This document shows, piece by piece, positions 45,838 through 55,447 of a stretch of 64,000 nt of DNA. The stretch's first letter is position 1. Every line of letters begins with the position of its first letter. The DNA is taken from NCBI GenBank assembly GCA_963840535.1, contig CAWIZJ010000066.1:234766-298765 (forward strand), in the 5' to 3' direction. The position numbers and the translations under genes are program-made. The stretch is from VAZQ01 sp963840535. Its GTDB lineage: Bacteria; Pseudomonadota; Alphaproteobacteria; Rhizobiales; Xanthobacteraceae. Under the pieces are notes generated by a model that saw nothing but the letters and a program-made list of their open reading frames with translations, did no database searches and was not told where the DNA came from.

Positions 45838-46823
45838 CCAACAGGCGCGAACTTATCACGCTGCTCGGCGGCTCGGCGGCGGCGTGGCCGCTCGCCGCGG
45901 GCGCGCAGCAAGCTGAGCGCATTCGTCGCATCGGTGTTCTCATGTACATGCCGGCGGACGATGCGGAAGGACAAGCGCGGCTCGCGGCGCTGACACAAAC
46001 CCTCAGGCAATTGGGCTGGAGCGACGGCGGCAACCTGCGGATCGACACCCGCTGGGCGAATGCCAACGACATTCGCAGGCACGCGGAGGAATTGGTCGCC
46101 CTTGCACCGGACGTGCTCGTGGCCGGTACGGGCACCGCAGCCGCGGCGCCATTGCTGCAAGCGACCCGTACCGTACCGATCATATTCGTCACGGTGATCG
46201 ACCCGGTCGGAGCCGGTTTCGTTGCCAGCCTGGCGCAGCCCGGCGGCAACGCGACCGGGTTCACGATTTTCGAATACGGCATGAGCGGAAAATGGCTGGA
46301 GCTGCTGAAAGAGATTGCGCCCGGTGTGACGCGCGCGGCGGTCCTGCGGGATCCGGCCGTGGCATCCGGCATCGGGCAGTTCGGCGCTATCCAGGCGGTC
46401 GGGCCAGCTTTGAGTATTGAGCTAAGTCCCGTCGACGTGCGCGATGCCGGTGAAATCGAGCGTGGCGTCACGGTATTCGTCCGCAAGCCGAATGGCGGCC
46501 TCATCGTGACGGGAACCGCGGTGGCGTTCGTTCACCACGATCTGATCATCGCGTTGGCGAACCGGCATCGCTTGCCGGCAGTGTATTGGCATCGCCGTTT
46601 TGTCGCTGGCGGCGGGTTGGTCTCGTATGGCCCCGACACAGTCGACCCGTTCCGGCGCGCGGCCGGCTACGTCGATCGCATCCTCAAGGGCGAGAAGCCT
46701 GCCGACCTGCCGGTGCAAGCGCCGACCAAGTACGACCTCGCCATCAACCTCAAAGCCGCCACGGCGATCGGTATCGAGTTTCCAACAACAGTCATCGCGC
46801 GCGCCGACGAGGTGATCGAATGA
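45834..46823 (+). CDS. ABC transporter substrate-binding protein, second copy
   Basis: A 329-residue paralogue of the gene before it, beginning with GTG at 45834 inside the previous stop region. The leader NRRELITLLGGSAAAWPLAAGAQQ is twin-arginine-like. Signatures VGAGFVASLAQPGGNATGF, the repeated KPADLPVQAPTKYDLAINL end and PTTVIARADEVIE match family members. The two copies are clearly diverged, so an old tandem pair rather than a fresh duplication. An IS630-type transposase lies downstream on the opposite strand. Confidence 0.88.
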   Translation: MTNRRELITLLGGSAAAWPLAAGAQQAERIRRIGVLMYMPADDAEGQARLAALTQTLRQLGWSDGGNLRIDTRWANANDIRRHAEELVALAPDVLVAGTGTAAAAPLLQATRTVPIIFVTVIDPVGAGFVASLAQPGGNATGFTIFEYGMSGKWLELLKEIAPGVTRAAVLRDPAVASGIGQFGAIQAVGPALSIELSPVDVRDAGEIERGVTVFVRKPNGGLIVTGTAVAFVHHDLIIALANRHRLPAVYWHRRFVAGGGLVSYGPDTVDPFRRAAGYVDRILKGEKPADLPVQAPTKYDLAINLKAATAIGIEFPTTVIARADEVIE

Positions 46824-46873
46824 TCATGCATTTGTGCCAATCGGTGGCTGCATCTCCTCATACCACCGCCATA

Positions 46874-47918
46874 TCAGATTGACTTGGCAATGTAAGGGAA
46901 GGTTGTGATGGATTTGACGAGTTCTGGATTGCGCTCGATGTAGAGAACGGCCTCTCTGAGTTTTGCGCGTACGGCGTTCATGGATTTGAGGGCGAGGTTC
47001 TTGAAGATCTTTTCGCGGATTTCGTCCCAGAGGTTCTCCTTCGGGTTCAACTCCGGCGAATAGGGTGGCAGGAACAGAAGCGTGATGTTGTCGGGAACCG
47101 CGAGCAGGCCGCACTGATGGTTGGGAGCACCGTCGAGAACCAAGAGAATATGCTGCCTGCGGTATTTTCTGGACAGAACATCGAGGTAGATCTGGAAGCA
47201 GGCAGTGTCCGATGCGGGCATGATCAGATAGACGCATCTTCCATCCTTGGGACAGACCGCGCCGTAGAGGTAGATATACTCGCGAATGAGTTGCGCGGCG
47301 ACCTCGGGTCTGACGCCAGTTGGAGCCCAGCAAGGCCGCGGGCGGTTCATGCGTCCGAAACGCGCTTCGTCGGCGAACATGACACGCAAGCGACGGCCGC
47401 GCTTGGCCGCCGCCCGCCTGGCCTTCCTCACAGCATCACGAAAACCGTTTTTTTAAAAGCATTTTGCGCCGCCAGGTTCCGCTTGGGATGGAACGGGCGC
47501 GGCATCAGCTTACGCCAGCCATGCCGATGCAGCAGATTGTACACCGTGCTGTCACTGGTCGGGTGCCCGATCGCCTTTTCGTAAGCCGCCTTGAGATCGT
47601 GGATGTTCAACAACTCGCCAGCCCCCGCGGCATGGGCGAAGCGCGCCAGCAAGGTCTTTTCCTCGGCCACGGTCATGTTCTCACGCTTGCGTCCGCCGTT
47701 CGCCTTGGGCTTGAGCGCCTTGATGCCACCGTGATTGTAAGCCATATGCGCGCGGTTGACTGTGTCAGCGAAACGCCCATGGCCGCCGCAATCGCCGGCT
47801 GCGTCATTCCGCCCTCGCGCAGCAGCACCATCTGGATGCGCTCGCGCTGCGTCGACGGAAGCTTCCATCGCAGCGCCGTCCTCAGCCTCCGGACCTCGAC
47901 TTTGCTGCATTTCACCAT
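46874..47918 (-). mobile_element. IS630-family transposase (one decay frameshift, one slippage site)
   Basis: Transposase of about 345 residues from an ATG at 47918 (MVKCSKVEVRRLRTALRWK). The HTH region reads MTQPAIAAAMGVSLT, and the catalytic core shows FADEARFGRMNRP, the second aspartate in LLVLDGAPNHQ, and the glutamate in PPYSPELNPKENLWDEI. Two frame changes are needed: a one-base loss near 47759 and a -1 change at a run of seven A on the coding strand near 47452. The latter is a plausible programmed-slippage site, known in IS630 elements. Terminal inverted repeats were not found, so element ends are unresolved. Confidence 0.85.
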
Positions 47919-48340
47919 CCGCTCCTCCCGAATCAGATGGTCACAGCGAATCACACCTCAAATTCCAAAAACACTCCCCCGTCGACCGCATTTCCGATAC
48001 TAAATACGCCGATTTATGCTGTTCTGGAGCCGGTATCAGGACCGCTTATGGCACGAAGCTGGCCTGAGCATATACGGCGGTATGTCCGCAGTTGGCGGAA
48101 GCTGACGTGAGGGCGTTCGGGAGGTAGTCGGGTTTTGACCCTTAGCGGACATCGCCGAACCACCGTTACCCCCTGGTTTGGACGCCCATCCTGTGTGCAT
48201 AATTTTGCGGTCGGCAGCGCACGGTTTTTAAGTCTTGAAGGTCATGGCCGAAGCTAAGCTGAAGCCATCCAAATTGATGATCGCCACATGCGGAGCGCGA
48301 CAGTCTCCGTTCATCCACTCAACACAATGGGGAGGACAAA
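47919..48340. other. Gap between IS630 and sulfatase
   Basis: About 420 bases with no supported gene. It includes TTGACCCTTAGCGGACATC near 48137, one of several short motifs of the type TGTCCGCT/AGCGGACA scattered in this window. One IS630 end probably falls in the first 100 bases but was not recognised. Confidence 0.4.
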
Positions 48341-50004
48341 ATGAGCGACAAGACTGGTAACGAAGAAAAGGAACGCAGCCTCAACCGCCGCAACATCTTG
48401 CTCGGCGGCACCACGCTTGCGGCTGCATCGGCAATCGGCGGCGCGGCGCCGTTTCAGCTCGCGCAAGCGTAGGCGCAGCAGGCGCCCGCCGGCCAACGGC
48501 CGAACATCCTCGTCATCTGGGGCGACGACGTCGGCATCGCCAACGTCAGCGCCTATTCGTTCGGCGTGATGGGCATCAAGACGCCGAACATCGACCGCAT
48601 CGCCCGTGAAGGATTGATGTTCACCGACTACTACGCCGAGCAGAGCTGCACGGCGGGCCGCTCGTCGTTCATCACCGGCCAGTCCGGTCTGCGCACCGGA
48701 AACACAAAAGTCGGCCTGCCCGGCGCCGACGGTCGGTCTGCAGCCCAGGACATCACCATCGCCGAGGCGCTGAAGCCGCTCGGCTATGCCACCGGCCAGT
48801 TCGGCAAGAACCATCTCGGCGACCGCAACGAGTTTCTGCCGACGGTGCACGGCTTCGACGAGTTCTTCGGCAACCTCTATCACCTCAATGCCGAAGAAGA
48901 GCCGGAGCACCCGGACTATCCGAAGGACCCGGCGTTCAAGGCGAAGTTCGGCCCACGCGGCGTGCTCAAGTGCGCCGCCTCCGACCGTGACGATCCGACC
49001 GTCGATCCGCGTTTCGGCAAGGTCGGCAAGCAGACGATCCAGGACACCGGGCCGCTCACCAAGAAGCGGATGGAGACGGTCGACGACGAGACCTCCAACG
49101 CAGCGATCGACTTCATCAAGCGGCAGGCGCAGGCCAACAAGCCGTTCTTCTGCTGGTGGAACGGCACGCGCATGCACCTCTACACGCACGTGCGGCCGGA
49201 ATACAAAGGCCGCAGCGGGCTGAGCGAATACATGGACGGCATGCTCGAACACGACGGTCACGTGGGCAATCTGCTCAAGGCGCTCGACGATCTCGGCATC
49301 GCCAACAACACGATCGTCGTCTACGGCACCGACAACGGCGTACACATGAACACGTGGCCGGACGGAGGCATGACGCCGTTCCGCAGCGAGAAGAACACCA
49401 ATTGGGAGGGCGCCTATCGGGTCCCGGCGATGATCCGCTGGCCGGGCCGCATCAGGCCGGGGCAGGTCACGAACGAAATCTTCGCCGCGCTCGATTGGTT
49501 CCCGACGCTCCTGGCGGCGGCGGGCGAGCCGGACATCAAGAACAAGCTGCTCACGGGCTACAACTCCATGGGCAAGACGTTCAAGGTGCACCTCGACGGC
49601 TACAACCAGTTGCCGATGCTGACCGGCCAACAGGAGAAGTCCGCGCGCAAGGAGTTCTTCTATATCAACGACGACGCCCAGCTCGTGGCGATCCGCTACG
49701 AGAACTGGAAGATGGTGTTCTGCGAGCAGAAGGTCAAGGGACGTTGGAAATCTGGGCCGCGCCGTTCGTGTGCCGGCGCCTGCCCAAGATGTTTAACCTG
49801 CGCCTCGATCCGTACGAGCGGGCCGACATCACGTCGAACACCTACTACGACTGGACGATGCAGCGGGGGTTCCTGATTGTCCCCGCCCAGGCATGCGTCG
49901 CCCAGTTCATCGAGACGTTCCGGGACTTCCCCCCGCGGCAGAAGCCGTCGAGCTTCAGCATCGACGAGGTCATGGCGGCGATGTCAAGGGCACACGGTGG
50001 GTGA
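48341..50004 (+). pseudogene. Tat-exported arylsulfatase, with in-frame TAG and one frameshift
   Basis: The ATG at 48341 follows GGGGAGGACAAA. A twin-arginine signal (SLNRRNILLGGTTLAAAS) leads to FQLAQA, immediately followed by TAG at 48470-48472 and then AQQAPAGQRPNILVIWGDD. The catalytic region has EQSCTAGRSSFITGQ, a CxAxR form of the formylglycine motif, and later the metal-site GTDNGVHMNTWPDGG. Near 49740 a one-base loss in a GGG run must be repaired to reach LEIWAAPFVCRRL and the end at 50004. TAG versus CAG is a single change, so both lesions could be errors. About 554 codons. Confidence 0.8.
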
Positions 50005-50337
50005 CAATTGCAACAAAACGTCGGCCGGCATCGCTGCCGGCCGGCAAGTAGTTCGGTGGGGCGTCGGAGAATGGGCCGAGTGTGGGCGCACATGTCCGCT
50101 GGTGACCCACAAGCGACATTGGCCGCACTCGCGCGCGGCTGGCGGGTTGTAGAATTGCTCTTCTACCTCCTGACTAATCCTCGCGAACGGGGTATCGTGC
50201 CGTGTGCGATCCCAATCAAATGCGATTTGATCAACTACATCGACGCGGGTTCATGACCTTCCTCGGTTGCGCTGCCGCCGCGTGGCCGCTCGACTCGGGA
50301 ATGTCTCCTCCTGGCCCATCGCGTCTCGTGGCCAACG
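50005..50337. other. Gap with a substrate-binding-protein leader remnant
   Basis: About 330 bases between the sulfatase and the kinase. No complete gene. It contains a TGTCCGCT..GACCCACAAGCG motif near 50094 and the leader remnant described separately at 50220-50297. Confidence 0.4.
50220..50297 (+). pseudogene. Leader remnant of an ABC substrate-binding protein
   Basis: From ATG at 50220 the frame reads RFDQLHRRGFMTFLGCAAA then AWPLD, closely like the RREFITLLGGAAAAWPLA leader of the substrate-binding proteins at 44860 and 45834. The rest of such a gene is absent, so this is a fragment just before the kinase. Confidence 0.5.
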
Positions 50338-51816
50338 ATGCCTGATGGACCATTGGCAGACGGCCAAGGCCAGCGTGGCGCCGATAGGTCTGCTCCGCGA
50401 TGGATACATAGCTTCGCGCTTGCCGCACTGGTCGGCTTAGTCCTTTTTTTGCTCGCGAAACTAGGCCTCGGTCTGCCTTCGTCATCCGATTTCGTGGCCG
50501 TTTTCTGGCCCGCAATGGGCTTTGGCGCCGGTGTTCTGATCGGTCTTGGCCCGAGTGCGCGATGGCCTGTGCTCGCCGCGATAACAGTGGCCAACTTTTT
50601 AGCCAATCTCAGCAGCGGGGCCCCGCCCCAGATCGCCGCAGCCTTGTGCCTAGCCGAAGCAACGGAATGTTTGGTCCCGGCCTTATTGGTTGAGCGTTGG
50701 TTCGGCCCGGAGTTCAACCTTGCTCGGTTGCGCCACGTGCTTGGCCTGCTCGCGGCTGCAGCCTTCGGAGCCGCGGCTGGCTGGGTTTGTTGGATAGTTG
50801 CGTCGCGACTATTTTACGGCCCAACCGGGCCGATCCTAACGACTTTTCAGCATTGGTTTTTGAGCGACATGATCGGTTTCATTACGCTTGGACCGTTTGT
50901 GCTCGGGCTTTTTGCTGCTTGGCGGCAACTGCCACCTCAGCGGGAAATTTTGGAAGGCCTTGTAGCGCTCCTGGCACTCGCGATGGTGACCGGAACTATT
51001 ATTCTACTGCCATCGTGGTTTTGGGAGACGGCGTTACCAATCGCTTGGTTGTTTCCAATTTTGCTGTGGCTTGCAGCCCGTTGTCGACCGATTTTCGCGG
51101 CGGCGGCCGCATTCCTGGTTTCCACTACTGTTGTTTCGACGACCGTCTTTGGCATTGGTCATTTTGGAGACGTCACGGTTCCGATCGACGACCGTATCCT
51201 GCAAGCGCAAACTGCGGTTTTGTTTGTGGCGCTTGGTGCGCTTGTTCTTGCGGCGCTGTTTTCTGAGCGGAGAGAAAGTGAGACGCGCCTCGCTCGCGCG
51301 AACATGGCACTAGAGCGCGAACGAAAGAACAGGCTGATGAATATTAAAGCGGCAACGTCTTCGATTGTTCATGAGATCAGGCAGCCTTTAGCGGCCATCA
51401 CAACAGCTGCTATCGCGGCACGAAGATGGCTAGAAAAAGTGCCGCCTGATGTGGGCGAGGTAAAGGCATCGCTTGAGAATATTGAACGTGCGGGATTTCG
51501 TGCAAGCGAGATTCTGGCAAACGTTCCCAGTCTGTTTCAAGACGCTGATCACGAACAACAACCGATTGACGTGAACAACATGACCCTTGAAGCGCTGCAG
51601 ATTTTGAACAGACAGATGAACGATCACGGTGTGAAAACTGATGTCGAACTGGCATCCGAATTACCGCTCGTCATGGGCCACAAGGTTCAGCTGCAGGAAG
51701 TCATCTCAAACTTGGTCAACAACGCGATTGATGCAATGGCCCCCATCAAAGACGAGCGTCGGACGCTAAAAGTCAGGACTAAGCTCGAGGGCGCCAAGGC
51801 AGTTATCATAGAACTA
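50338..51816 (+). CDS. MASE1 sensor histidine kinase, 5' part (interrupted)
   Basis: Amino-terminal 493 codons of a membrane histidine kinase. Eight or so hydrophobic segments (MASE1 type) run from about residue 25 to 300, including VFWPAMGFGAGVLIGLG and LVLAALFSERRE, then a short coiled stretch. The phosphoacceptor His345 lies in SSIVHEIRQPLAAI. The ATPase N box is LQEVISNLVNNAIDAM. The coding sequence is cut after VRTKLEGAKAVIIEL by an insertion at 51817-53684. The missing G1 box appears directly after it, in frame once the insertion is removed. No partner regulator is adjacent. Confidence 0.85.
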
Positions 51817-51818
51817 AT

Positions 51819-52030
51819 GAGGCTCCGCCTCAGACCGACGAGGCGTGTGGATAGGTGGGTCTGAGGCGGAGCCTCGGGTCGGTGCTTCGCACCGATTTTC
51901 GCGTCAGTCCTCGGTGTGGATAGTGTGGCTCCGACCGGCGGTTCATGACGAGCTCTGGTAGAACCAGGCTCAGTTGGGACCGATCAACGGTCTAAACGCC
52001 TGCAAGAGGCATAACCGCACGACCGGAGCC
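51819..52030 (+). ncRNA. Structured non-coding segment at the left end of the insertion
   Basis: Several complementary pairs are visible: a perfect 18-bp stem (51819-51836 with 51858-51875), each arm of which is itself palindromic (GAGGC-TCC-GCCTC); a CGGTGC/GCACCG hairpin at 51880-51894; and a closing stem GGCTCCG/CGGAGCC (51927-51933 with 52024-52030). That last stem encloses GGTTC/GAACC, GACCG/CGGTC and GCCT/AGGC hairpins. The closing stem ends seven bases before the ATG of the element gene and would mask its ribosome binding region. An RNA function is inferred from pairing only. Confidence 0.55.
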
Positions 52031-52036
52031 GGGGGC

Positions 52037-53641
52037 ATGATAGCACAGAGCGTGGCCGAAATTCTTACCAATCATGTGAAGCTTTCGGTCGAGGGGATTG
52101 ACCGCATGTATCTCAATGTTTACGTGCCAAGACTGCAGACGGAGCAGGGAATCGTCTGGTTTTTCCGGGAGCATCGCGGCCAGCCGCTGCCGTCGGCGGC
52201 ACTGATGAGCCCGATCAGCAAGCGCTTCGTAGCCGCGCTGGAGGGGTTTGCCGCTCAGCATCAGCTTCCTCTCATCCAGTTCCGTAAGGGACAGCGCAAG
52301 GACGACGTGATGGCGGAGCACCTGCGCAAGTTCTGCAAGGAAGAAGGGGTGGTCTTTATCGGCAAGGCGCAGGAGAAGACGCCGGTATTCCGCACCGAGA
52401 AGCGCCGGAACCCAAAAACCGGTCAGCCCTATCCTTGGATCGTACGGTCAACTGCGATGGTGAACCACTATTACATCTACGCGGTTGACCGCGACTTCGG
52501 TCCGTTCTTCCTCAATTCTGCACCTACTTTCCGTTCAATGCGAAGCTCTGCCTGAACGGCCATGAATACGCCAAGCGACAGCTCGCGCGGAAGGGCATCG
52601 TCTTCGAGCCACTCGACAACGGCATTTTGAGCTGCGCCGAGCCTGAGCGCCTGCAGCAGATATGCGATGCTCTTTCCGCCGAGAAGATCGATGGCTTTCT
52701 GCGCAAGTGGCTGCGTCTGCTGCCGCATCCGTTCACCGGGGCCGATCGCAAAGCTGGCTATCGCTATGACATCTCGATCCTGCAGGCCGAGTTCTCATTG
52801 ACCCAGGTCCTCGACCGGCCAGCGCACGGACGCCTGTTCTTCGAGCACGTGATCCGCGAGAACCTCGACCTGGGCCGCCCCGAAGAAGTGCAGCTGATCT
52901 TCAATCGCACCATTACCTGCAGGACGCCGGGACGCTTCCGCACCCGGATCGTCACCCACGACGTGACCCCCTCGTTGAACGTCTACTACAAGAACACTCG
53001 GATCAAGCAGTACCACAAAGAAAACCGGGCGCTGCGAACCGAGACGACCATCAACAACACCTACGACTTCGGCATCGGCAGACGGCTGCATAACCTGCCG
53101 CAGTTGCGCGAAGTCGGCTTTGCCGCCAATCGACGGCTGCTCGAAAGTCGAGCGTCTCAGTCACGACTGCATGCTGGCTGAACATACGTTCCAGGCCATC
53201 AACAGCCCGGTCGAAGTTGGCAGCCAACGCACCTCTGGTTTGCGCTTTGCCGATGCGCGCGTGCACTGGCTGTGGCACGCGATAATCCTGTTCCGGCAGC
53301 TCGCAGAAGGCTTCCGCTCAGCCGACCTGCGCCACCATCTTGCGGCTTTGTCCGGACGCGATCCAGAAGCGATTTCCCAGGGCGCCATCACCTACCAACT
53401 TCGTCGCCTGCGCCTGCACGGTTTGATCGAGCGCCTGCCGCACAGCTTCCGCTATCGCGTCACCAGCTTCGGTTTCCGCGCCGCCCTGTTCTTCACGCGC
53501 GTCTACAACCGCCTCCTGCGCCCGGGCCTCGCGGCCGCACTCCCGGGTCTCCACACCATCGATGGCTCGCTCAAGCGCGCATTCGACAAAGTCGATGCTG
53601 AGGTTAACGCATGGATCAACCACGCCCAATTCGCCGCCTAA
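52037..53641 (+). CDS. Uncharacterised ~534-residue protein of the insertion (two frameshifts)
   Basis: Starts MIAQSVAEILTNHVKLSVEG and continues with IDRMYLNVYVPRLQTEQG, IQFRKGQRKDDVMAEHL and FIGKAQEKTPVFRTEKRR. The frame moves near 52513 (FCTYFPFNAKLCLNGHEY then follows) and again near 53140 (VERLSHDCMLAEHTF). Later parts include NTRIKQYHKENRALRTETT and a winged-helix-like end, YQLRRLRLHGLIERLPHS with YRVTSFGFRAALFFTR. I recognise it as a widespread uncharacterised family of about 520-540 residues but know no function. Conservation on both sides of each break suggests errors, not decay. Confidence 0.7.
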
Positions 53642-53684
53642 ACTTGACACACTTGCTACAACTGTTCCAACTCAAGCTGGGCTA

Positions 53685-53909
53685 GAGGACTCTGGTCCCG
53701 GCATCGAACCAGAACGCTTAGGCGGCATATTCGAGGCATTCGTCACGACAAAGCCCCACGGGACGGGATTAGGATTGGCTATCTGCAGCAGGATTATCGA
53801 GCGTCATGGTGGTCGACTTACTGCGTCATCAGACGGCAAAAACGGGGCCTTATTCCAAATCGTTCTGCCGGTCGAGCCGATGTACAAGGCCGCCGGTCCC
53901 GCCGAGTAG
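53685..53909 (+). CDS. MASE1 sensor histidine kinase, 3' part
   Basis: The last 74 residues of the interrupted kinase: EDSGPGIEPERLGGIFEAF (G1 box), TTKPHGTGLGLAICSRIIE (G2 box) and a short tail ending KAAGPAE. They join the 5' part at 51816 in the same codon phase after removal of the 1868-bp insertion, giving a 567-residue kinase. In the present arrangement it has no start of its own. Confidence 0.85.
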   Translation, partial: EDSGPGIEPERLGGIFEAFVTTKPHGTGLGLAICSRIIERHGGRLTASSDGKNGALFQIVLPVEPMYKAAGPAE

Positions 53910-54046
53910 GGCACTGTCGCGCGATGGGCGCGCGATGTCCGCTCATGGCACGGATGAGACCAACCAATCGCGCCTCCAAATGTCCGCAGTTTGGGGTAGA
54001 CCGGACTCAGTGGGGAGGATGCGTTTTGCGCCGTTCATGACCCGAC

Positions 54047-54193
54047 TGTATGGACCGGCCGCGCGTTGCAAGCCGAAAGTGATGATTTGGAGGTGATAGG
54101 TCTTGCGCTTCTGTATCCGGCCCTTGAACGGAACGTTTGTGTTCCTGGCCATCATGGATATCCGCGCGCGTCCGATCTCATTCTCGGAACGGC
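54047..54193. repeat. Diverged repeat, copy B
   Basis: Counterpart of 43888-44035. Here the minus strand has an uninterrupted frame of 115 codons across 53943-54290 (including RISMMARNTNVPFKGRIQKR), which copy A has lost. I see no recognisable domain, so the frame may be incidental. Confidence 0.6.
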
Positions 54194-54418
54194 CCTGAAA
54201 GGCCATACGGGCCACCTGATCACGAACGCGCTGGCGAGACCTTTTCTCCATCTCCTCATTCCAACTCGCAGACCTCGGCGGGAAAGCCAACTATTGCTCT
54301 TCGGGATCAGCTTGAGCCGTCCCCTCGGAGCCACCGTCGCTCGTTCGCCCAATCCGGCGAGCGACGGGGGCGACGTGGGGCGGCGGCCATCCCCTTGGTG
54401 AACCTGAGCGTGTTCATT

Positions 54419-55447
54419 TCAGGCTGCTGCCTTCGTGACGCGCGCTTCATAGCTGCGCTCTTGTGCCAGCACGGTCCAGGCGATCCGCGCCAGCTTGTTG
54501 GCGAGGGCCGCGGCCAAAACGTTAGGATGCAGGCGCTGAGCGGCGCGAACGAGCCAGGCTCCAAAGCCGTGCTTGGGCCAGTTCGCCGGCCGCAACAGAA
54601 TGACCCGGGCTGCTTGGATGAAGAGCATGCGCAAGTAGCCGTTGCCGCGCTTGGTGATGTGCCCGAGGATGGTTCGGTCTCCGGTCGACATCTGCTTGGG
54701 GACGAGGCCGAGCCAAGCCGAAAAATCCCGCCCTCTCCCGAATGCCACGCCATTGCCGATCGCCGCAACCATCGCGCTCGAGATGATCGGGCCGATGCCC
54801 GGCACGGTCATCACCCTTCGACAACTGTCATCACTTTTCGCCAATGTCTCGATCTCATCGGTCACGGTTTCAATTCGCTCATCGAGTCGCCGCCAGTCAC
54901 CGGCAAGATCAATGACGATGCGTACCATGCGTGGTGAAAGAACGTCCGTTCGCTTGGCCAGGATGTCGGGTAGTGCCTGGCGAAGAGAAGCGAAGTCCTT
55001 GCCGAACGATGATGCCGCGTTCCAGAAGAAAGCCGCGAATCTGATTGATCACTGCGGTCCGCTCACTGACAAGGCGAGACCGCACCCGATGCAGGGCTTG
55101 AAGATCCAGTTGCTCGTTGGTCTTGGCTGGAACAAAGCGAGTCGTCGGTCGCTGCACGGCCTCTGCCACCGCATGAGCATCTCGGAAATCATTCTTGTGC
55201 CCCTGCCGAAACGGCTTCGCATACGTGGCGGAACCTGCTTCACATCGTGGCCAAGCGCGGCAAGCTCGCGAGCAACATAGTGCGTTGCCATCCCCGCTTC
55301 GATGCCAATGAGGCAGGGTTGTAGGTTCGCAAGCCTCGATGCAATGCGTCCGCGCGAGACCTTCTCTCGCAACACGATGGCGCCGCACGAATCGAGGCCG
55401 ATCATGTGAAGCGTGTTCTTGCCCATATCTATTCCGATGACGGTCAC
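54419..55447 (-). mobile_element. IS110-family transposase (two frameshifts)
   Basis: About 342 residues from a GTG at 55447: VTVIGIDMGKNTLHMIGLD. The RuvC-like DEDD domain shows the first aspartate in GIDMGKN, the glutamate in CLIGIEAGMATHYVA, and KNDFRDAHAVAEA. The carboxy-terminal Transposase_20 domain shows VPGIGPIISSAMVAAIG, FSAWLGLVPKQMSTGD and TKRGNGYLRMLFIQAAR, with the catalytic serine of IS110 elements expected there. The frame shifts near 55230 and 54990. IS110 elements lack inverted repeats, so ends are not defined; target flanks could not be read. Confidence 0.88.

Larger units (their letters stand above)
51817..53684 (+). mobile_element. 1868-bp insertion in the histidine kinase, unknown class
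   Basis: Left junction GAACTA|ATGAGG and right junction GGGCTA|GAGGAC share CTA, so excision leaves one CTA and restores GAA CTA GAG GAC, i.e. the kinase sequence ELEDSGPG. The insert has a structured non-coding left end (51819-52030) and one gene (52037-53641) close to the right end, leaving only 43 bases after it. No terminal inverted repeats are seen. Canonical group I and group II intron ends do not fit any possible placement of the junction. The undisturbed target would contain CTAG. Confidence 0.8.

Noticed and set aside
51817..53684. Group I or group II intron explanation for the kinase insertion
   Set aside because: No placement of the CTA junction gives the U/G ends of group I or the GUGYG/AY ends of group II, and no reverse transcriptase or known homing endonuclease is encoded. 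A different class cannot be excluded.
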